A DNA stretch of 64,000 bases from Mycolicibacterium sp. CR10 (GCF_005222675.1 NZ_STGE01000019.1:434001-498000); one strand, 5' to 3'; numbered from the stretch's first letter, positions 41,412-51,180 are shown. The notes: generated by a model not told the origin, from the letters alone. Numbers and translations are program-made.

Positions 41412-41774
41412 TCAGCCGCAGGACAGCGTGCACGTCGCGCACGCGCCGCCGCAGCCCGAGGACGCCTCCGCGCCCTGCTGCTTGCGCTGCTCGTCACGAA
41501 GCACCGCCTTGGCGGCCTGCCAACACCCCGCGGCGACGGTGCCGACCGCACCGACGACCGACACGATGAGAACCACGGTCGACACCGGGGGGCTGGCAGA
41601 CAGCGCGACCACGGCGCCCGCGGCGAGCATCACGGCCGCGGCCAGCTGGGTGGGCGCCACCGCCCGCAGCACCTGACGTACGTAGTCGGCGGACGGCGGG
41701 CGCGTCAGCGACCACACGCCCTGCGCGGCGGTCGCGACGGCCGCGCACAGACACAGCACGGCGGCGACCCACAT
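41412..41774 (-). CDS. small membrane protein with Cys-rich C-terminal tail (Rv0039c-like)
   Basis: 120-residue protein. The first hydrophobic segment is AAVLCLCAAVATAAQGVW; two more (about 42-85) form a hairpin around LAAAVMLAAGAVVALSA and TVVLIVSVVGAVGTVAAG. A charged stretch (AAKAVLRDEQRKQQ) leads to the tail SSGCGGACATCTLSCG with four Cys, which could bind a metal or form disulfides. It corresponds to Rv0039c. No function is known. Confidence 0.82.
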   Translation of the reverse strand: MWVAAVLCLCAAVATAAQGVWSLTRPPSADYVRQVLRAVAPTQLAAAVMLAAGAVVALSASPPVSTVVLIVSVVGAVGTVAAGCWQAAKAVLRDEQRKQQGAEASSGCGGACATCTLSCG

Positions 41775-41870
41775 ACGTCAGAGAATAACCGTGGGCAACG
41801 TGGCCGTCCCCCGCAGTGTCAGTGTGGGGCGCCCCCCGGGCGCCAGGCTTCGCCCGGGGGACGTCCGTCT

Positions 41871-42953
41871 TTATCCCTGCAGCCCCAGGAGCTGTGGCGG
41901 GGGGGACGCCACGGGCGGGGAGGCGGGAGCTAGGGGAGCCGGGGAGGCGGGAGCTAGGGAGGCTGGGGAGGCGGGAGCTAGGGGAGCCGGGGAGGCGGGA
42001 GCTAGCGGAGCGGTTGGCGAGGCGGGAGCTAGGGACGCCGGGGAGGCGAGAGCTTGGGGCGCTGGGGCAGCGGGCGCCGCGGGCGCCGGTAGACCGGGTG
42101 CGGCGGCAGGCGGTGCCACGGGCATCGCCGAGGGGCTGCTGACCTTGAAGCCGTTGACGATCGCATCGGTCGCGTTGGCGGCGGGAACCACCTGGTCGAC
42201 GCTGGTGGTGACGGCCAGTGACACGAGGTAATGATCGGGACCCGACGGGGCGATCACGTTGCGCCGCGACGTGTTCAGGGTCATGGCGTTCTCGCGGTAG
42301 GTGCCTTCGATCAGCGCGGACGGCATCCCGGCGACCTCGGTGATCGACCCGTCGGTGGATCGCCAAGCCGGCAACTGTTGGCTGTCGACGAAGCCGTGGC
42401 TGATGGCTTCCCGGGGATCGAACGAACCGACGAGCCTGTACACCACCACCTGTGCGTTCGACGAGTACAGCCCGTTGCCACCGACCCGGTCGGCGATCAC
42501 CGCGAACGCGTCCGGGACGTTGGGGTCCGGGATGTGCTCCCAGCCCCGGGGCATCGGCAGCACGATGTTGAGCGCCCGGAAGTCTCGGCTGGACTGGGGT
42601 TCCATCGCAACGCCCTTGCCGGCGAAGTACTCCGCGAGGGTTCCCGAGGACGCCGGGGTGATGGCGATCGGCGCTGGCGCGGGAGGTACCGCGGCGGGCA
42701 CCGCAGCGCTGACACCCGCGGGGACCGCGGCGGGACCGGTGGCGGGCGTCACATCGGGCTGGCCAACGGCCTGTGGCGCGGCGTTGGGCGCCGCCGGCAC
42801 GATCTGCGTCACCGGGCTGGGCAGTGTCGGTTGCGAAGGGATCGGCTGGGCCGACGCCGTCACCCCTGTGAAGCCGACCACACTCGCAGCTCCTACCGCT
42901 GCGGCGCTCAAGCCGGCTGCCAGAACCCGCCAGTGGCGGGCGATTTCACTCAT
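41871..42953 (-). CDS. mtc28: secreted proline-rich antigen Mtc28-like (LpqN-type domain)
   Basis: 360-residue exported protein. A signal peptide (VLAAGLSAAAVGAASVVGFT...ASAQP) is followed by a Pro/Ala-rich linker (about 40-105). An LpqN-like domain (about 125-275) has PRGWEHIPDPNVPDAFAVIA and SFDPREAISHGFVDSQQLPA. The C-terminal tail is tandem APASP repeats. It matches Rv0040c (Mtc28, proline-rich 28 kDa antigen). There is no lipobox Cys at the cleavage site, so it is free or wall-associated. leuS diverges from it. Confidence 0.9.
   Translation of the reverse strand: MSEIARHWRVLAAGLSAAAVGAASVVGFTGVTASAQPIPSQPTLPSPVTQIVPAAPNAAPQAVGQPDVTPATGPAAVPAGVSAAVPAAVPPAPAPIAITPASSGTLAEYFAGKGVAMEPQSSRDFRALNIVLPMPRGWEHIPDPNVPDAFAVIADRVGGNGLYSSNAQVVVYRLVGSFDPREAISHGFVDSQQLPAWRSTDGSITEVAGMPSALIEGTYRENAMTLNTSRRNVIAPSGPDHYLVSLAVTTSVDQVVPAANATDAIVNGFKVSSPSAMPVAPPAAAPGLPAPAAPAAPAPQALASPASLAPASPTAPLAPASPAPLAPASPASLAPASPAPLAPASPPVASPPPQLLGLQG
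41922..42068. repeat. 24-bp tandem repeat inside mtc28
   Basis: About six units beginning GGCGGGAGCTAGGGGAGCCG, four of them 24 bp with few changes, one 27 bp, and the last divergent. On the coding strand they encode the APASP/SPAPL tail of the Mtc28-like protein. In-frame unit loss or gain would change tail length only. Confidence 0.85.
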
Positions 42954-43161
42954 CGACTGAAGTCCTCTGGGTTCATTTCACGTCCGTTCCCGACATGTTC
43001 TGGGCTGTCACTCCCGCGCCAGGCGACGAATGTATCCACGGCCGGCGCACTGTTGCCAGGCCTGGCGTCGAGCTGGAATCAACCCCTGACGCATCCGCAA
43101 CGGAACCGAGACCAACCCGAGGCAGGGAAATCGGCGGGCGGGGTGCTTATACCCTGGTGGC
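42954..43161. promoter_or_regulatory. mtc28-leuS divergent promoter region
   Basis: A 208-bp gap. TATACC at 43148-43153 ends 8 bp before the leuS GTG, so leuS may be transcribed without a leader. AGAGGA lies about 13 bp upstream of the mtc28 ATG. No T-box or other riboswitch fold was recognised. Confidence 0.4.
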
Positions 43162-46047
43162 GTGACCGAAACGCCGACTGGAACACAGTCCTCGCGCGAG
43201 CGCTCCTCCGCGACGACTGCTGCCGCCGACACCCCGCAGCACCGCTACACCGCGGAGCTCGCAGGCGAGATCGAGCGGACGTGGCAGCAGCGCTGGACGC
43301 AGTCGGGGACCTTCGACGTGGCCAACCCCGTCGGTTCGCTGGCTCCCGCCGACGGCGCCCCGGTGCCCGCCGACAAGATGTTCGTTCAGGACATGTTCCC
43401 CTACCCGTCCGGCGAAGGCCTGCACGTCGGACACCCGTTGGGATACATCGCCACCGACGTGTACGCGCGGTACTACCGGATGACCGGACGTAATGTCCTG
43501 CACGCCTTGGGTTTCGACGCCTTCGGCCTGCCGGCCGAACAGTATGCGATCCAGACGGGCACCCACCCTCGCACCCGCACCGAAGCCAACATCGTCAACT
43601 TTCGGCGACAGCTCGGACGGCTGGGCCTCGGCCATGATTCGCGGCGTAGCTTCTCGACCACCGACGTGGACTTCTACAAGTGGACGCAGTGGATCTTCCT
43701 GCAGATCTTCAACGCCTGGTTCGACCCGGCAGTGGGGAAGGCGCGTCCGATCGCCGAGCTGATCGCCGAGTTCGAGGCGGGGAACCGGGACGTCGGCGAT
43801 GGTCGCAGCTGGTCAGAACTCGATGCGGCCGGCCGTGCTGACCTGGTCGACTCCTACCGGCTGGTCTATCTGTCTGATTCGGTGGTCAACTGGTGCCCGG
43901 GACTGGGTACGGTGCTGGCCAACGAGGAGGTCACCGCGGACGGCCGGAGCGACCGAGGCAACTTTCCGGTGTTCCGGAAACGGTTGCGGCAGTGGATGAT
44001 GCGGATCACGGCGTACTCGGACCGGCTGCTGGACGACCTCGACCTGTTGGACTGGCCGGAAAAGGTCAAGACCATGCAGCGCAACTGGATCGGCCGGTCG
44101 ACCGGCGCGTCGGCGCGGTTCGGAACGCCGGCCGGTGACATCGAGGTGTTCACCACCCGGCCGGACACGCTGTTCGGTGCGACGTACCTGGTGCTGGCAC
44201 CCGAACACGAACTGGTCGATCAGCTCGCTGCCGATGCGTGGCCGGAGGGGGTCGACACGCGGTGGACGTTCGGCGCGGCGACACCGGTGTCCGCGGTCGC
44301 CGCGTACCGTGCGACGGTCGCAGCCAAGTCCGATCTGGAACGCCAGGAGAACAAGTCCAAGACGGGCGTGTTCCTCGGCGCGTACGCGACGAATCCGGCC
44401 AACGGGCAACAGATTCCGGTGTTCATCGCCGACTACGTGCTGGCGGGATACGGCACCGGCGCCATCATGGCGGTGCCCGGCGGCGACCAGCGCGACTGGG
44501 ACTTCGCCACCGAGTTCGGCCTGCAGATCGTGGAAGTGGTCTCCGGGGGCGATATCTCGCAGGGCGCGTACAGCGGCGACGGCCTGATGGTGAACTCCGA
44601 CTTCCTGGACGGGATGAACGTGGCCTCGGCCAAGGAGGCCATGACCGAGCGCCTGACGGCCGACGGGCACGGCCAGGAACGGGTCGAATACAAGCTGCGC
44701 GACTGGCTGTTCGCGCGGCAGCGGTACTGGGGCGAGCCCTTCCCGATCGTGTACGACGCCGACGGCCGCGCCCATGGTCTGCCGGAGTGGCTGCTGCCCG
44801 TCGAACTGCCTGAGGTGCCCGACTATTCGCCGGTGCAGTTCGATCCCGACGACGCCGACAGCGAACCGTCCCCGCCGCTGGCGAAAGTCGTCGACTGGGT
44901 GAACGTCGAGCTCGACCTTGGCGACGGCGTGAAGCCCTACACGCGCGATACCAACGTCATGCCGCAGTGGGCGGGCAGCTCCTGGTATGAGCTGCGCTAC
45001 ACCGACCCGTACAACAAAGAGGCGTTGTGCGACAAGGAGAACGAGGCGTACTGGATGGGTCCCCGGCCGGCCGAGCACGGCCCCGACGACCCCGGCGGCG
45101 TCGACCTCTACGTGGGCGGCGTCGAGCATGCCGTGCTGCACCTGCTGTACTCACGGTTCTGGCACAAGGTGCTCTACGACCTCGGCCACGTCAGCTCGCG
45201 GGAGCCTTACCGCCGACTGGTGAACCAGGGCTACATCCAGGCCTTCGCCTACACCGATTCCCGCGGTTCATACGTCCCGGCTGCCGAGGTGGTCGAACGG
45301 GACGGCAAGTATCTGTGGCCGGGCCCCGAGGGAGAGGTCGAGGTCAACCAGGAGTTCGGGAAAATCGGTAAGAGCCTGAAGAACTCGGTCTCGCCCGACG
45401 AGATCTGCGACAACTACGGCGCCGACACCTTGCGCGTCTACGAGATGTCGATGGGACCGTTGGAGGCGTCGCGGCCGTGGGCCACCAAGGATGTCGTCGG
45501 CGCACACAGGTTCCTACAGCGGGTGTGGCGACTGGTGGTCGACGAAGAAACGGGCGCGACCGGTGCGACCGAGGAGCCGCTCGACGACGAGACGTTGCGG
45601 CAGCTGCACCGCACCATCGCGGGGGTGGCCGAGGACTACATCGCGCTGCGCAACAACACCGCCGCGGCCAAGCTCATCGAGTACACCAACCACCTGACGA
45701 AACAGGGGGTCACCGCGCGGGCGGCGTTGGAGCCGTTGGTGTTGATGGTGGCGCCGTTGGCACCACACCTGGCCGAGGAGCTCTGGACGCGGCTGGGCCA
45801 CGATCGCTCGCTGGCGCACGGGCCGTTCCCGGTGGCCGACGAAAAGTATCTGGTCGAGGACACCGTGGAGTATCCGGTGCAGGTCAACGGCAAGGTCCGC
45901 GGACGAGTCACGGTCGCGGCCGATGCCGTCGCCGACACCGTAGAGGCTGCTGCGCTGGCCGACGAGAAGGTGGTGGCCTTCCTCGATGGCAGGACACCGA
46001 AGAAGGTGATCGTCGTCGCGGGCCGGCTCGTCAACGTCGTCCTCTGA
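43162..46047 (+). CDS. leuS: leucyl-tRNA synthetase
   Basis: 961-residue class Ia aminoacyl-tRNA synthetase that charges tRNA-Leu. The HIGH-like motif is [20 protein letters not shown]. The CP1 editing domain (about 300-510) contains [15 protein letters not shown] and [19 protein letters not shown]. The KMSKS-like loop is [16 protein letters not shown]. The C-terminal anticodon-binding domain ends [22 protein letters not shown] start at 43162. It matches Rv0041. Confidence 0.98.
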   Translation: MTETPTGTQSSRERSSATTAAADTPQHRYTAELAGEIERTWQQRWTQSGTFDVANPVGSLAPADGAPVPADKMFVQDMFPYPSGEGLHVGHPLGYIATDVYARYYRMTGRNVLHALGFDAFGLPAEQYAIQTGTHPRTRTEANIVNFRRQLGRLGLGHDSRRSFSTTDVDFYKWTQWIFLQIFNAWFDPAVGKARPIAELIAEFEAGNRDVGDGRSWSELDAAGRADLVDSYRLVYLSDSVVNWCPGLGTVLANEEVTADGRSDRGNFPVFRKRLRQWMMRITAYSDRLLDDLDLLDWPEKVKTMQRNWIGRSTGASARFGTPAGDIEVFTTRPDTLFGATYLVLAPEHELVDQLAADAWPEGVDTRWTFGAATPVSAVAAYRATVAAKSDLERQENKSKTGVFLGAYATNPANGQQIPVFIADYVLAGYGTGAIMAVPGGDQRDWDFATEFGLQIVEVVSGGDISQGAYSGDGLMVNSDFLDGMNVASAKEAMTERLTADGHGQERVEYKLRDWLFARQRYWGEPFPIVYDADGRAHGLPEWLLPVELPEVPDYSPVQFDPDDADSEPSPPLAKVVDWVNVELDLGDGVKPYTRDTNVMPQWAGSSWYELRYTDPYNKEALCDKENEAYWMGPRPAEHGPDDPGGVDLYVGGVEHAVLHLLYSRFWHKVLYDLGHVSSREPYRRLVNQGYIQAFAYTDSRGSYVPAAEVVERDGKYLWPGPEGEVEVNQEFGKIGKSLKNSVSPDEICDNYGADTLRVYEMSMGPLEASRPWATKDVVGAHRFLQRVWRLVVDEETGATGATEEPLDDETLRQLHRTIAGVAEDYIALRNNTAAAKLIEYTNHLTKQGVTARAALEPLVLMVAPLAPHLAEELWTRLGHDRSLAHGPFPVADEKYLVEDTVEYPVQVNGKVRGRVTVAADAVADTVEAAALADEKVVAFLDGRTPKKVIVVAGRLVNVVL

Positions 46048-46060
46048 CCTGCCGAAATCC

Positions 46061-46726
46061 CTAGCGCGGGCGGATGATGACCTCGTGGATATGGGCGTCG
46101 CGGGGCGCGTTGATCGCGTCCGCGGTCACCCGGGCGACGGTCTGCGGGCTCAGGAACTGCCCGGGGTCGTAGTCGCGGCCCTCGTAGGCGATGAGATCCT
46201 CCTGCATCTCGGTCGCGATGCGCCCCGGATGCACCGACGTCACCCGCAGGGCCGGCTCGTCGTTGCGCAGCGAATCGGCGAACGCCCGCAGCGCGAACTT
46301 GCTCGCCGAGTACGACGCCAGCCCGGGCGAGGCGTTGATCCCCGAGCCCGAGTTGATGAACACCACGTGCCCGCCCGCGGCGCGAAGGGCGGGCAGCAGC
46401 TCGAGCGTAAGGGCAACCGCGCCAATGACATTCACGGCCATGGTGGCCCGCCACTCGTCGACCGAGGTTTCGGCCACCCGCCCCGGGTAGGCCACACCGG
46501 CGTTGTGGATCAATACGTCGAGCTCCACGATCGGCTCGACCACGGGCGGAATCGAATCCGGGTCGGCCAGGTCGAGAGGCCAGGTCGTTGCGCCGAAGCG
46601 GTCGGCGACGGCGTCGAGCTGGGGCGACTCACGCCCCGCCAGCAGCAGCGAGTGCGTCGGCGCCAAGGCGTCGGCGAGGGCGGATCCGAGGCCGCGGGCG
46701 GCCCCGGTGATCATGGCGGTCGGCAC
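46061..46726 (-). CDS. short-chain dehydrogenase/reductase
   Basis: 221-residue NAD(P)-dependent oxidoreductase of the SDR family. The cofactor motif is ITGAARGLGSALA, the NAG motif is VLIHNAGVAY, and the catalytic triad is Ser in FINSGSGINA with YSASK (Tyr and Lys). PGRIATEM follows. The N-terminus of about five residues before the fold is short, which suits a cytosolic carbonyl reductase. The substrate is not predictable. It converges on leuS with 13 bp between the stops. Confidence 0.9.
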   Translation of the reverse strand: MPTAMITGAARGLGSALADALAPTHSLLLAGRESPQLDAVADRFGATTWPLDLADPDSIPPVVEPIVELDVLIHNAGVAYPGRVAETSVDEWRATMAVNVIGAVALTLELLPALRAAGGHVVFINSGSGINASPGLASYSASKFALRAFADSLRNDEPALRVTSVHPGRIATEMQEDLIAYEGRDYDPGQFLSPQTVARVTADAINAPRDAHIHEVIIRPR

Positions 46727-46780
46727 ACTCGAACCCTACCGATCCTGCAATACGGGCCGAGTCGTCGCATGATGGAGCCG

Positions 46781-48121
46781 ATGGCCCACGATCCCAGCTT
46801 TGCCCCGACGCAACTCGCGGCCCGCGCCGCGTATCTGCTGCGCGGTAACGACCTCGGTGCGATGACCACCGCGGCGCCGTTGCTGTACCCCCACATGTGG
46901 AGCTGGGACGCCGCCTTCGTGTCGATCGGTCTGGCGCCGCTGTCGGTGGAGCGGGCCGTCGTGGAGCTGGACACACTGCTGTCGGCGCAGTGGCGCAACG
47001 GCATGATTCCGCACATCGTGTTCGCCAACGGCGTCGACGGGTACTTCCCGGGTCCGGCCCGCTGGGCGTGCTCGGCGCTGACGACCGACGCGCCGCGCAC
47101 CAGGCACACGTCGGGGATCACGCAGCCGCCGGTGCACGCGATCGCGGTGCAGCGCATTCTCGACCACGCCCGCACCCGCGGTCGCTCGACCCGCGCGGTC
47201 GCCGAGTCGTTCCTCGACCGGCGGTGGAGCGATCTGGTGCGCTGGCATCGCTGGCTGGTCGAGTGCCGGGACCAGAACGGGCACGGCCGGGTGACGGTCT
47301 ATCACGGCTGGGAATCGGGCATGGACAACTCGCCGCGGTGGGACGGCGCGTACTCCAACGTGGTTCCCGGCGAGGTGCCGGAGTATCAGCGCGAGGACAA
47401 CAAGATCAACACCGACGCCACGCAGCGCCCCAGCGACCTCGAATACGACCGGTATCTCTGGCTGGTCGAGGAGATGAAGGCCGCCCGCTACGACGACGAG
47501 TTGCTCCCCAAAGCGGTGAGCTTCGCCGTCGAGGACGTGTTCGTGTCGGCCATCCTGTCGGTGGCCTGTCAGGTGCTCGCCGAGATCGGCGAAGATCACA
47601 AACGGCCGCTTGCCGACGTGCGCGACCTGTACTCGTGGGCGGATCGGTTCCGCGCCGGCGTCATCGAGACGACAGACGAAAGGACCGGCGCGGCAAGGGA
47701 TTACGATGTCCGCGCGGATGAGTGGATCGCGACCGAGACCGTCGCGCAGTTTGCGCCGCTGCTGTGTGGGGGCCTGCCGCACGACCGGGAACGGGCATTG
47801 CTGAAGCTGCTGGAGGGCCCGCGATTCTGCGGCCATCCGGACCTCGCCTACGCGCTGATCCCGTCGACGTCGCCGGTGTCGCGTGACTTCCGGCCCCGCG
47901 AGTACTGGCGCGGCCCGGTGTGGCCGGTGATGACATGGCTGTTCTCATGGTGTTTCGCTCGACGCGGATGGGCCGAGCGGTCGGCGAGCCTGCGCCGCGA
48001 AGGCCTGCGGCAGGCCAGCGACGGCACCTTCGCGGAGTACTACGAGCCGTTCACCGGGGAGCCGCTGGGCAGCATGCAGCAGTCCTGGACCGCGGCCGCG
48101 GTGCTGGATTGGCTGGGCTGA
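46781..48121 (+). CDS. ggh: glucosylglycerate hydrolase (GH63)
   Basis: 446-residue enzyme matching the mycobacterial GH63 glucosylglycerate hydrolase described in M. hassiacum, which has the same length. It frees glucose and glycerate from glucosylglycerate, a compatible solute and precursor of methylglucose lipopolysaccharides that accumulates under nitrogen limitation. Visible blocks are LLYPHMWSWDAAFVSIGLAP, GWESGMDNSPRWD (acid Asp) and FAEYYEPFTGEPLG (base Glu). The (alpha/alpha)6 barrel spans nearly the whole chain. ATG at 46781 is chosen for homology, although in-frame ATGs at 46769 and 46772 have equal claims by ribosome site. M. tuberculosis lacks a copy here. Confidence 0.88.
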   Translation: MAHDPSFAPTQLAARAAYLLRGNDLGAMTTAAPLLYPHMWSWDAAFVSIGLAPLSVERAVVELDTLLSAQWRNGMIPHIVFANGVDGYFPGPARWACSALTTDAPRTRHTSGITQPPVHAIAVQRILDHARTRGRSTRAVAESFLDRRWSDLVRWHRWLVECRDQNGHGRVTVYHGWESGMDNSPRWDGAYSNVVPGEVPEYQREDNKINTDATQRPSDLEYDRYLWLVEEMKAARYDDELLPKAVSFAVEDVFVSAILSVACQVLAEIGEDHKRPLADVRDLYSWADRFRAGVIETTDERTGAARDYDVRADEWIATETVAQFAPLLCGGLPHDRERALLKLLEGPRFCGHPDLAYALIPSTSPVSRDFRPREYWRGPVWPVMTWLFSWCFARRGWAERSASLRREGLRQASDGTFAEYYEPFTGEPLGSMQQSWTAAAVLDWLG

Positions 48122-48125
48122 ACCG

Positions 48126-48566
48126 CTATTCGGCGATGCGCTCGAGCGGGGCGATCGCCTTCGCCAGCGCGTCGAGCTCTTCGGTGCTGAGCTTGCTGAG
48201 CAGCGCGGCCAGGTGAGCCTGCCGTGACGCCAGCGCATCCCGGTGTTGCGACAGGCCCTCGGGGGTGATGTCCACCAGAACCGCCCGCAGGTCCGACGGG
48301 TCGCGCGACCGCTTGACCAGCCCCAGCTTCTCGAGCCGGCGGATGGCCACGGTGGTGGTGGGCGTGCGGACCCGTTCGTGGGCGGCCAGGTCGGTCATCC
48401 GAATCGGGCCCTGGTCCAACAGGGTCAGCAGGATCGACAGCTGCGCCAGCGTGAGATCCCCGGAAGTGGTGGTCCTACCGGTGTGACGGAGAACGGACAG
48501 CACCTTGGAAAGCACGCGCTGCAGTTCCCCTGCGAGCTCGCGGACCTGCGGTTCCGTCTCGACCAT
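48126..48566 (-). CDS. MarR family transcriptional regulator
   Basis: 146-residue winged-helix regulator (Rv0042c-like). The DNA-binding region is LTLAQLSILLTLLDQGPIRM-TDLAAHERVRTPTTTVAIRRLEKLGLVKR, with the wing SRDPSDLRAVLVDITPEG. Long N- and C-terminal helices form the dimer. It converges on the hydrolase gene 4 bp away and lies downstream of the ABC genes. Its target and ligand are unknown; MarR proteins usually bind small phenolic or lipophilic ligands. Confidence 0.92.
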   Translation of the reverse strand: MVETEPQVRELAGELQRVLSKVLSVLRHTGRTTTSGDLTLAQLSILLTLLDQGPIRMTDLAAHERVRTPTTTVAIRRLEKLGLVKRSRDPSDLRAVLVDITPEGLSQHRDALASRQAHLAALLSKLSTEELDALAKAIAPLERIAE

Positions 48567-48644
48567 GGTTCGACAGTCTAACCTCTACCACCCTGCCAGG
48601 TTGCGCGGACGACAGTTACCGCGCGAGAAAGTTCCACAGACCCG

Positions 48645-49388
48645 TCACAGCATCTGTGACAGGAAGCGTCTTAGGCGGTCGGTCTGGGCGGATTCGAAGA
48701 TCTGCTCGGGCGGACCGGTCTCGACGACCTGCCCGTGGTCCATGAAGACGACCTCATCGGCCGACGACTTCGCGAACCCCATTTCGTGGGTGACCACCAC
48801 CATCGTCATCCCGTCGGCACCGAGTTCGGCGATGAGAGTGAGGATGCCCTTTACGAGTTCCGGGTCGAGCGCGGAAGTGGCTTCGTCGAAGAACATCACC
48901 TGGGGCGACATCGCCAGCGCCCGCGCGATCGCGACCCGCTGCTGCTGTCCACCGGACAGCGTCGCGGGCCGCACCTCGGCCTTGTGCAGCAGGCCGACGC
49001 GCTCCAGTTGCGCCAGCCCGAGCTCGCGGGCCGCATCGGCGCTGAGCCGCTTGAGCTTTCGCGGCGCCAGGGTCACGTTGTCGAGGACGGTGCGGTGCGG
49101 GAACAGCTGAAAGTGCTGGAACACCATGCCGATCCGCTGCCGGAGCTGATCCGGGTTGTCGGCGAGTACCGAGCGTCCGGCCAGAAGGATGTCACCGCTG
49201 TCGGGTTCGTACAGCCGGTTTAGCGTGCGCAGCAGCGTTGACTTGCCCGATCCCGACGGCCCGATCACCGCGGTGCTGGTGCCCGCCGCGACGCTCAGGT
49301 CGATGCCGCGCAGCACCGCGCTTTGGCCAAAGGACAGATGAATATCCTTGGCGGCCAACGAGACCGGTTCGACAGCCGTGCTCATCAA
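48645..49388 (-). CDS. amino-acid ABC transporter ATP-binding protein
   Basis: 247-residue ATPase of the polar amino-acid (GlnQ/HisP) type. Walker A is GPSGSGKST, the Q-loop is MVFQHFQLFPH, the signature is LSGGQQQR, Walker B is VMFFDEATSALDPE and the switch His is in VVTHEMGFA. It overlaps the fused binding-protein/permease gene by 4 bp and must form a complex with it. Confidence 0.95.
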   Translation of the reverse strand: MMSTAVEPVSLAAKDIHLSFGQSAVLRGIDLSVAAGTSTAVIGPSGSGKSTLLRTLNRLYEPDSGDILLAGRSVLADNPDQLRQRIGMVFQHFQLFPHRTVLDNVTLAPRKLKRLSADAARELGLAQLERVGLLHKAEVRPATLSGGQQQRVAIARALAMSPQVMFFDEATSALDPELVKGILTLIAELGADGMTMVVVTHEMGFAKSSADEVVFMDHGQVVETGPPEQIFESAQTDRLRRFLSQML

Positions 49389-51160
49389 TTCATCTCCTGG
49401 GCAGTCGCGGCCACCAGCGGATCATCCTCGTCGGGCCGGCGGCCTCGTCGGAGCCGGTTGTCGATGAAGTTCACCAGGTGGGTGAGCGGGATGGTCAGCG
49501 CCAGGTAGAACAGGCCCGCCGCCACCAGCGGAGACAGGTTGCCGGTCTGGGCGTTGAGGTCGCGACCGACCTGGAACAGCTCGCGCTGGTTGGCGATCAG
49601 ACCGAGGAAGTACACCAGCGACGACGCCTTCAGCAGCGAGATGAACTGGTTCATCAGCGCGGGCAGCACCCGTCGCACGCCCTGCGGTATCACCACCAGC
49701 CGCATCGACGTCGGATAGCTGAAGCCCAGCGCGCGGGACGCCTCGAGCTGTCCGGGATCCACGCTCTGGATCCCGGAGCGGAAGATCTCGCCGATGTAGG
49801 CCGCGGCCATCAACCCCAGCGCGGCGATGCCGAGCGGATACGGGTTGTTTCCCGTCAACTGGCCCACCACCGGCCCTACACCGAGGCCGATCAGCAGGAT
49901 GATCACGACCTCGGGCAGACCGCGGAAGATGTCGGTGTAGATGCGGGCGGGCCAGCGCAGCCAGCGCGACTTCGAAATCCCCGCCACTGCGAGCGCCATC
50001 CCGAGGATGAGGCCGATGATGCTGGCCGCGACCGTGAGGATCAGCGTGTTGGGCAGGCCGGTCTTGAACAGATCGGGGATGGCCTGTTTGTAGAGCTCCC
50101 AGTCCAGGAACGACGCTGCCAGTTGTTGGAACGTGGACTTCGGCTGGACGGGTGCCGCGGGCGCGGCGTTCTGCTGGTTCTCGGCGGCAATGGCGTTGAA
50201 GTCGGGCAGGTCGGGTTCGGGGGCAGCCTTGGAACCGGGTTTCCAGCCGGGGGGCAGGGCGCGGGGCACCCAGTCGGAGTACAGCCGCGACCAGGTGCCG
50301 TCGGCGATCACGGCGTCAAGACCGGAGTTGAGCGCGTCGATGAGCGGCTGGTTGTCGTTGGCGACGGCCCAGGCGACGAAATTGTCCAAACTGAAGGTGT
50401 TCTCGATGATCTCGGCGGGATCGCCCGGCTGTACAGTGCCCTGCGCCTGCTGTGACGGCGCGACCCAGGCGTCGATCTGCCGGGTCTTGAGGCTGGCGTA
50501 CACGGTGTTGTAGTCGGGGAACTTGACCGGCTGCAGTTTCAGGGTGTCGATGACATAGGCCTCCTGCACGGTGCCCTGCACTACGCCGATCCGCTGCCCT
50601 TCGGCGAGCTTGTCGAAGCCTGTGATCGACGAACCGCTGGGTACGACGAGGGAGAAGTACCCGAAGTCATAGCCGTTGGTGAATCCGACGGTGCGTCGCC
50701 GGGCGTCGGTGGTGGTGATCGACGACGAGCCGACGTCGAAGCGGCGCGAGGCGACCTGGGCGAGCAACCCCGAGAACTCGGTGCCGACGAAGTTGATCTG
50801 CAACCCGAGTTTGTCGGCGATCGCACGCAGCACCTCGTTGTCGAACCCGGTGAACTGACCCGCCGAGTCGATGCAGATGCTCGGCGGCGCGTCGGACAGC
50901 GTGCCGACGGTCAGCGTGCCCGGCTGGCTCAACCCGAGGGCGTCGACGTCGATGGAGTCCAGGGGTCGCACCGACGGCGTCGTGTACTTGTCCTCGGCGG
51001 GTCCGGTCGCGGCGGCGGCCAGGTTGGTGGGCAGCGCGCTGGCACTTTGCAGCCCGGGGGGTGCGCACTGGTCGGCGTCGGCACCGGCGGGGGCGGCGAG
51101 CCCCATCGCGCAGATCATCGACGCGACGAGTACGAGACAGAACGTTTTCACCCCAAGCAA
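49385..51160 (-). CDS. fused substrate-binding protein and permease of an amino-acid ABC importer
   Basis: About 591 residues. A signal peptide (FCLVLVASMICAMGLAAPAGA) precedes a type 3 solute-binding domain (about 65-310, TVGTLSDAPPSICIDSAGQF, RRTVGFTNGYDFGYF). A linker leads to a HisM/GlnP-type permease (about 365-580) with TGLPNTLILTVAASIIGLIL and the EAA-like loop EASRALGFSYPTSMRLVVIP. The binding domain is tethered rather than lipidated. The start is uncertain because an 18-bp duplication creates several TTG/GTG choices; the TTG at 51160 has GGGG 8 bp upstream, while the open frame reaches 51178. It pairs with the downstream ATPase. Confidence 0.9.
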   Translation of the reverse strand: MLGVKTFCLVLVASMICAMGLAAPAGADADQCAPPGLQSASALPTNLAAAATGPAEDKYTTPSVRPLDSIDVDALGLSQPGTLTVGTLSDAPPSICIDSAGQFTGFDNEVLRAIADKLGLQINFVGTEFSGLLAQVASRRFDVGSSSITTTDARRRTVGFTNGYDFGYFSLVVPSGSSITGFDKLAEGQRIGVVQGTVQEAYVIDTLKLQPVKFPDYNTVYASLKTRQIDAWVAPSQQAQGTVQPGDPAEIIENTFSLDNFVAWAVANDNQPLIDALNSGLDAVIADGTWSRLYSDWVPRALPPGWKPGSKAAPEPDLPDFNAIAAENQQNAAPAAPVQPKSTFQQLAASFLDWELYKQAIPDLFKTGLPNTLILTVAASIIGLILGMALAVAGISKSRWLRWPARIYTDIFRGLPEVVIILLIGLGVGPVVGQLTGNNPYPLGIAALGLMAAAYIGEIFRSGIQSVDPGQLEASRALGFSYPTSMRLVVIPQGVRRVLPALMNQFISLLKASSLVYFLGLIANQRELFQVGRDLNAQTGNLSPLVAAGLFYLALTIPLTHLVNFIDNRLRRGRRPDEDDPLVAATAQEMN

Positions 51161-51180
51161 CGTTTTCACCCCAAGCAACG
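51141..51180. repeat. 18-bp direct duplication at the start of the ABC transporter gene
   Basis: AACGTTTTCACCCCAAGC occurs at 51141-51158 and 51159-51176, followed by a partial third copy (AACG). It duplicates the start region, so the encoded N-terminus reads LLGVKTLLGVKTF. Confidence 0.9.

Noticed and set aside
41922..42068. Could the tandem repeats in mtc28 be a CRISPR array?
   Set aside because: The units abut with no unique spacers, are in-frame coding repeats, and no cas genes are present.
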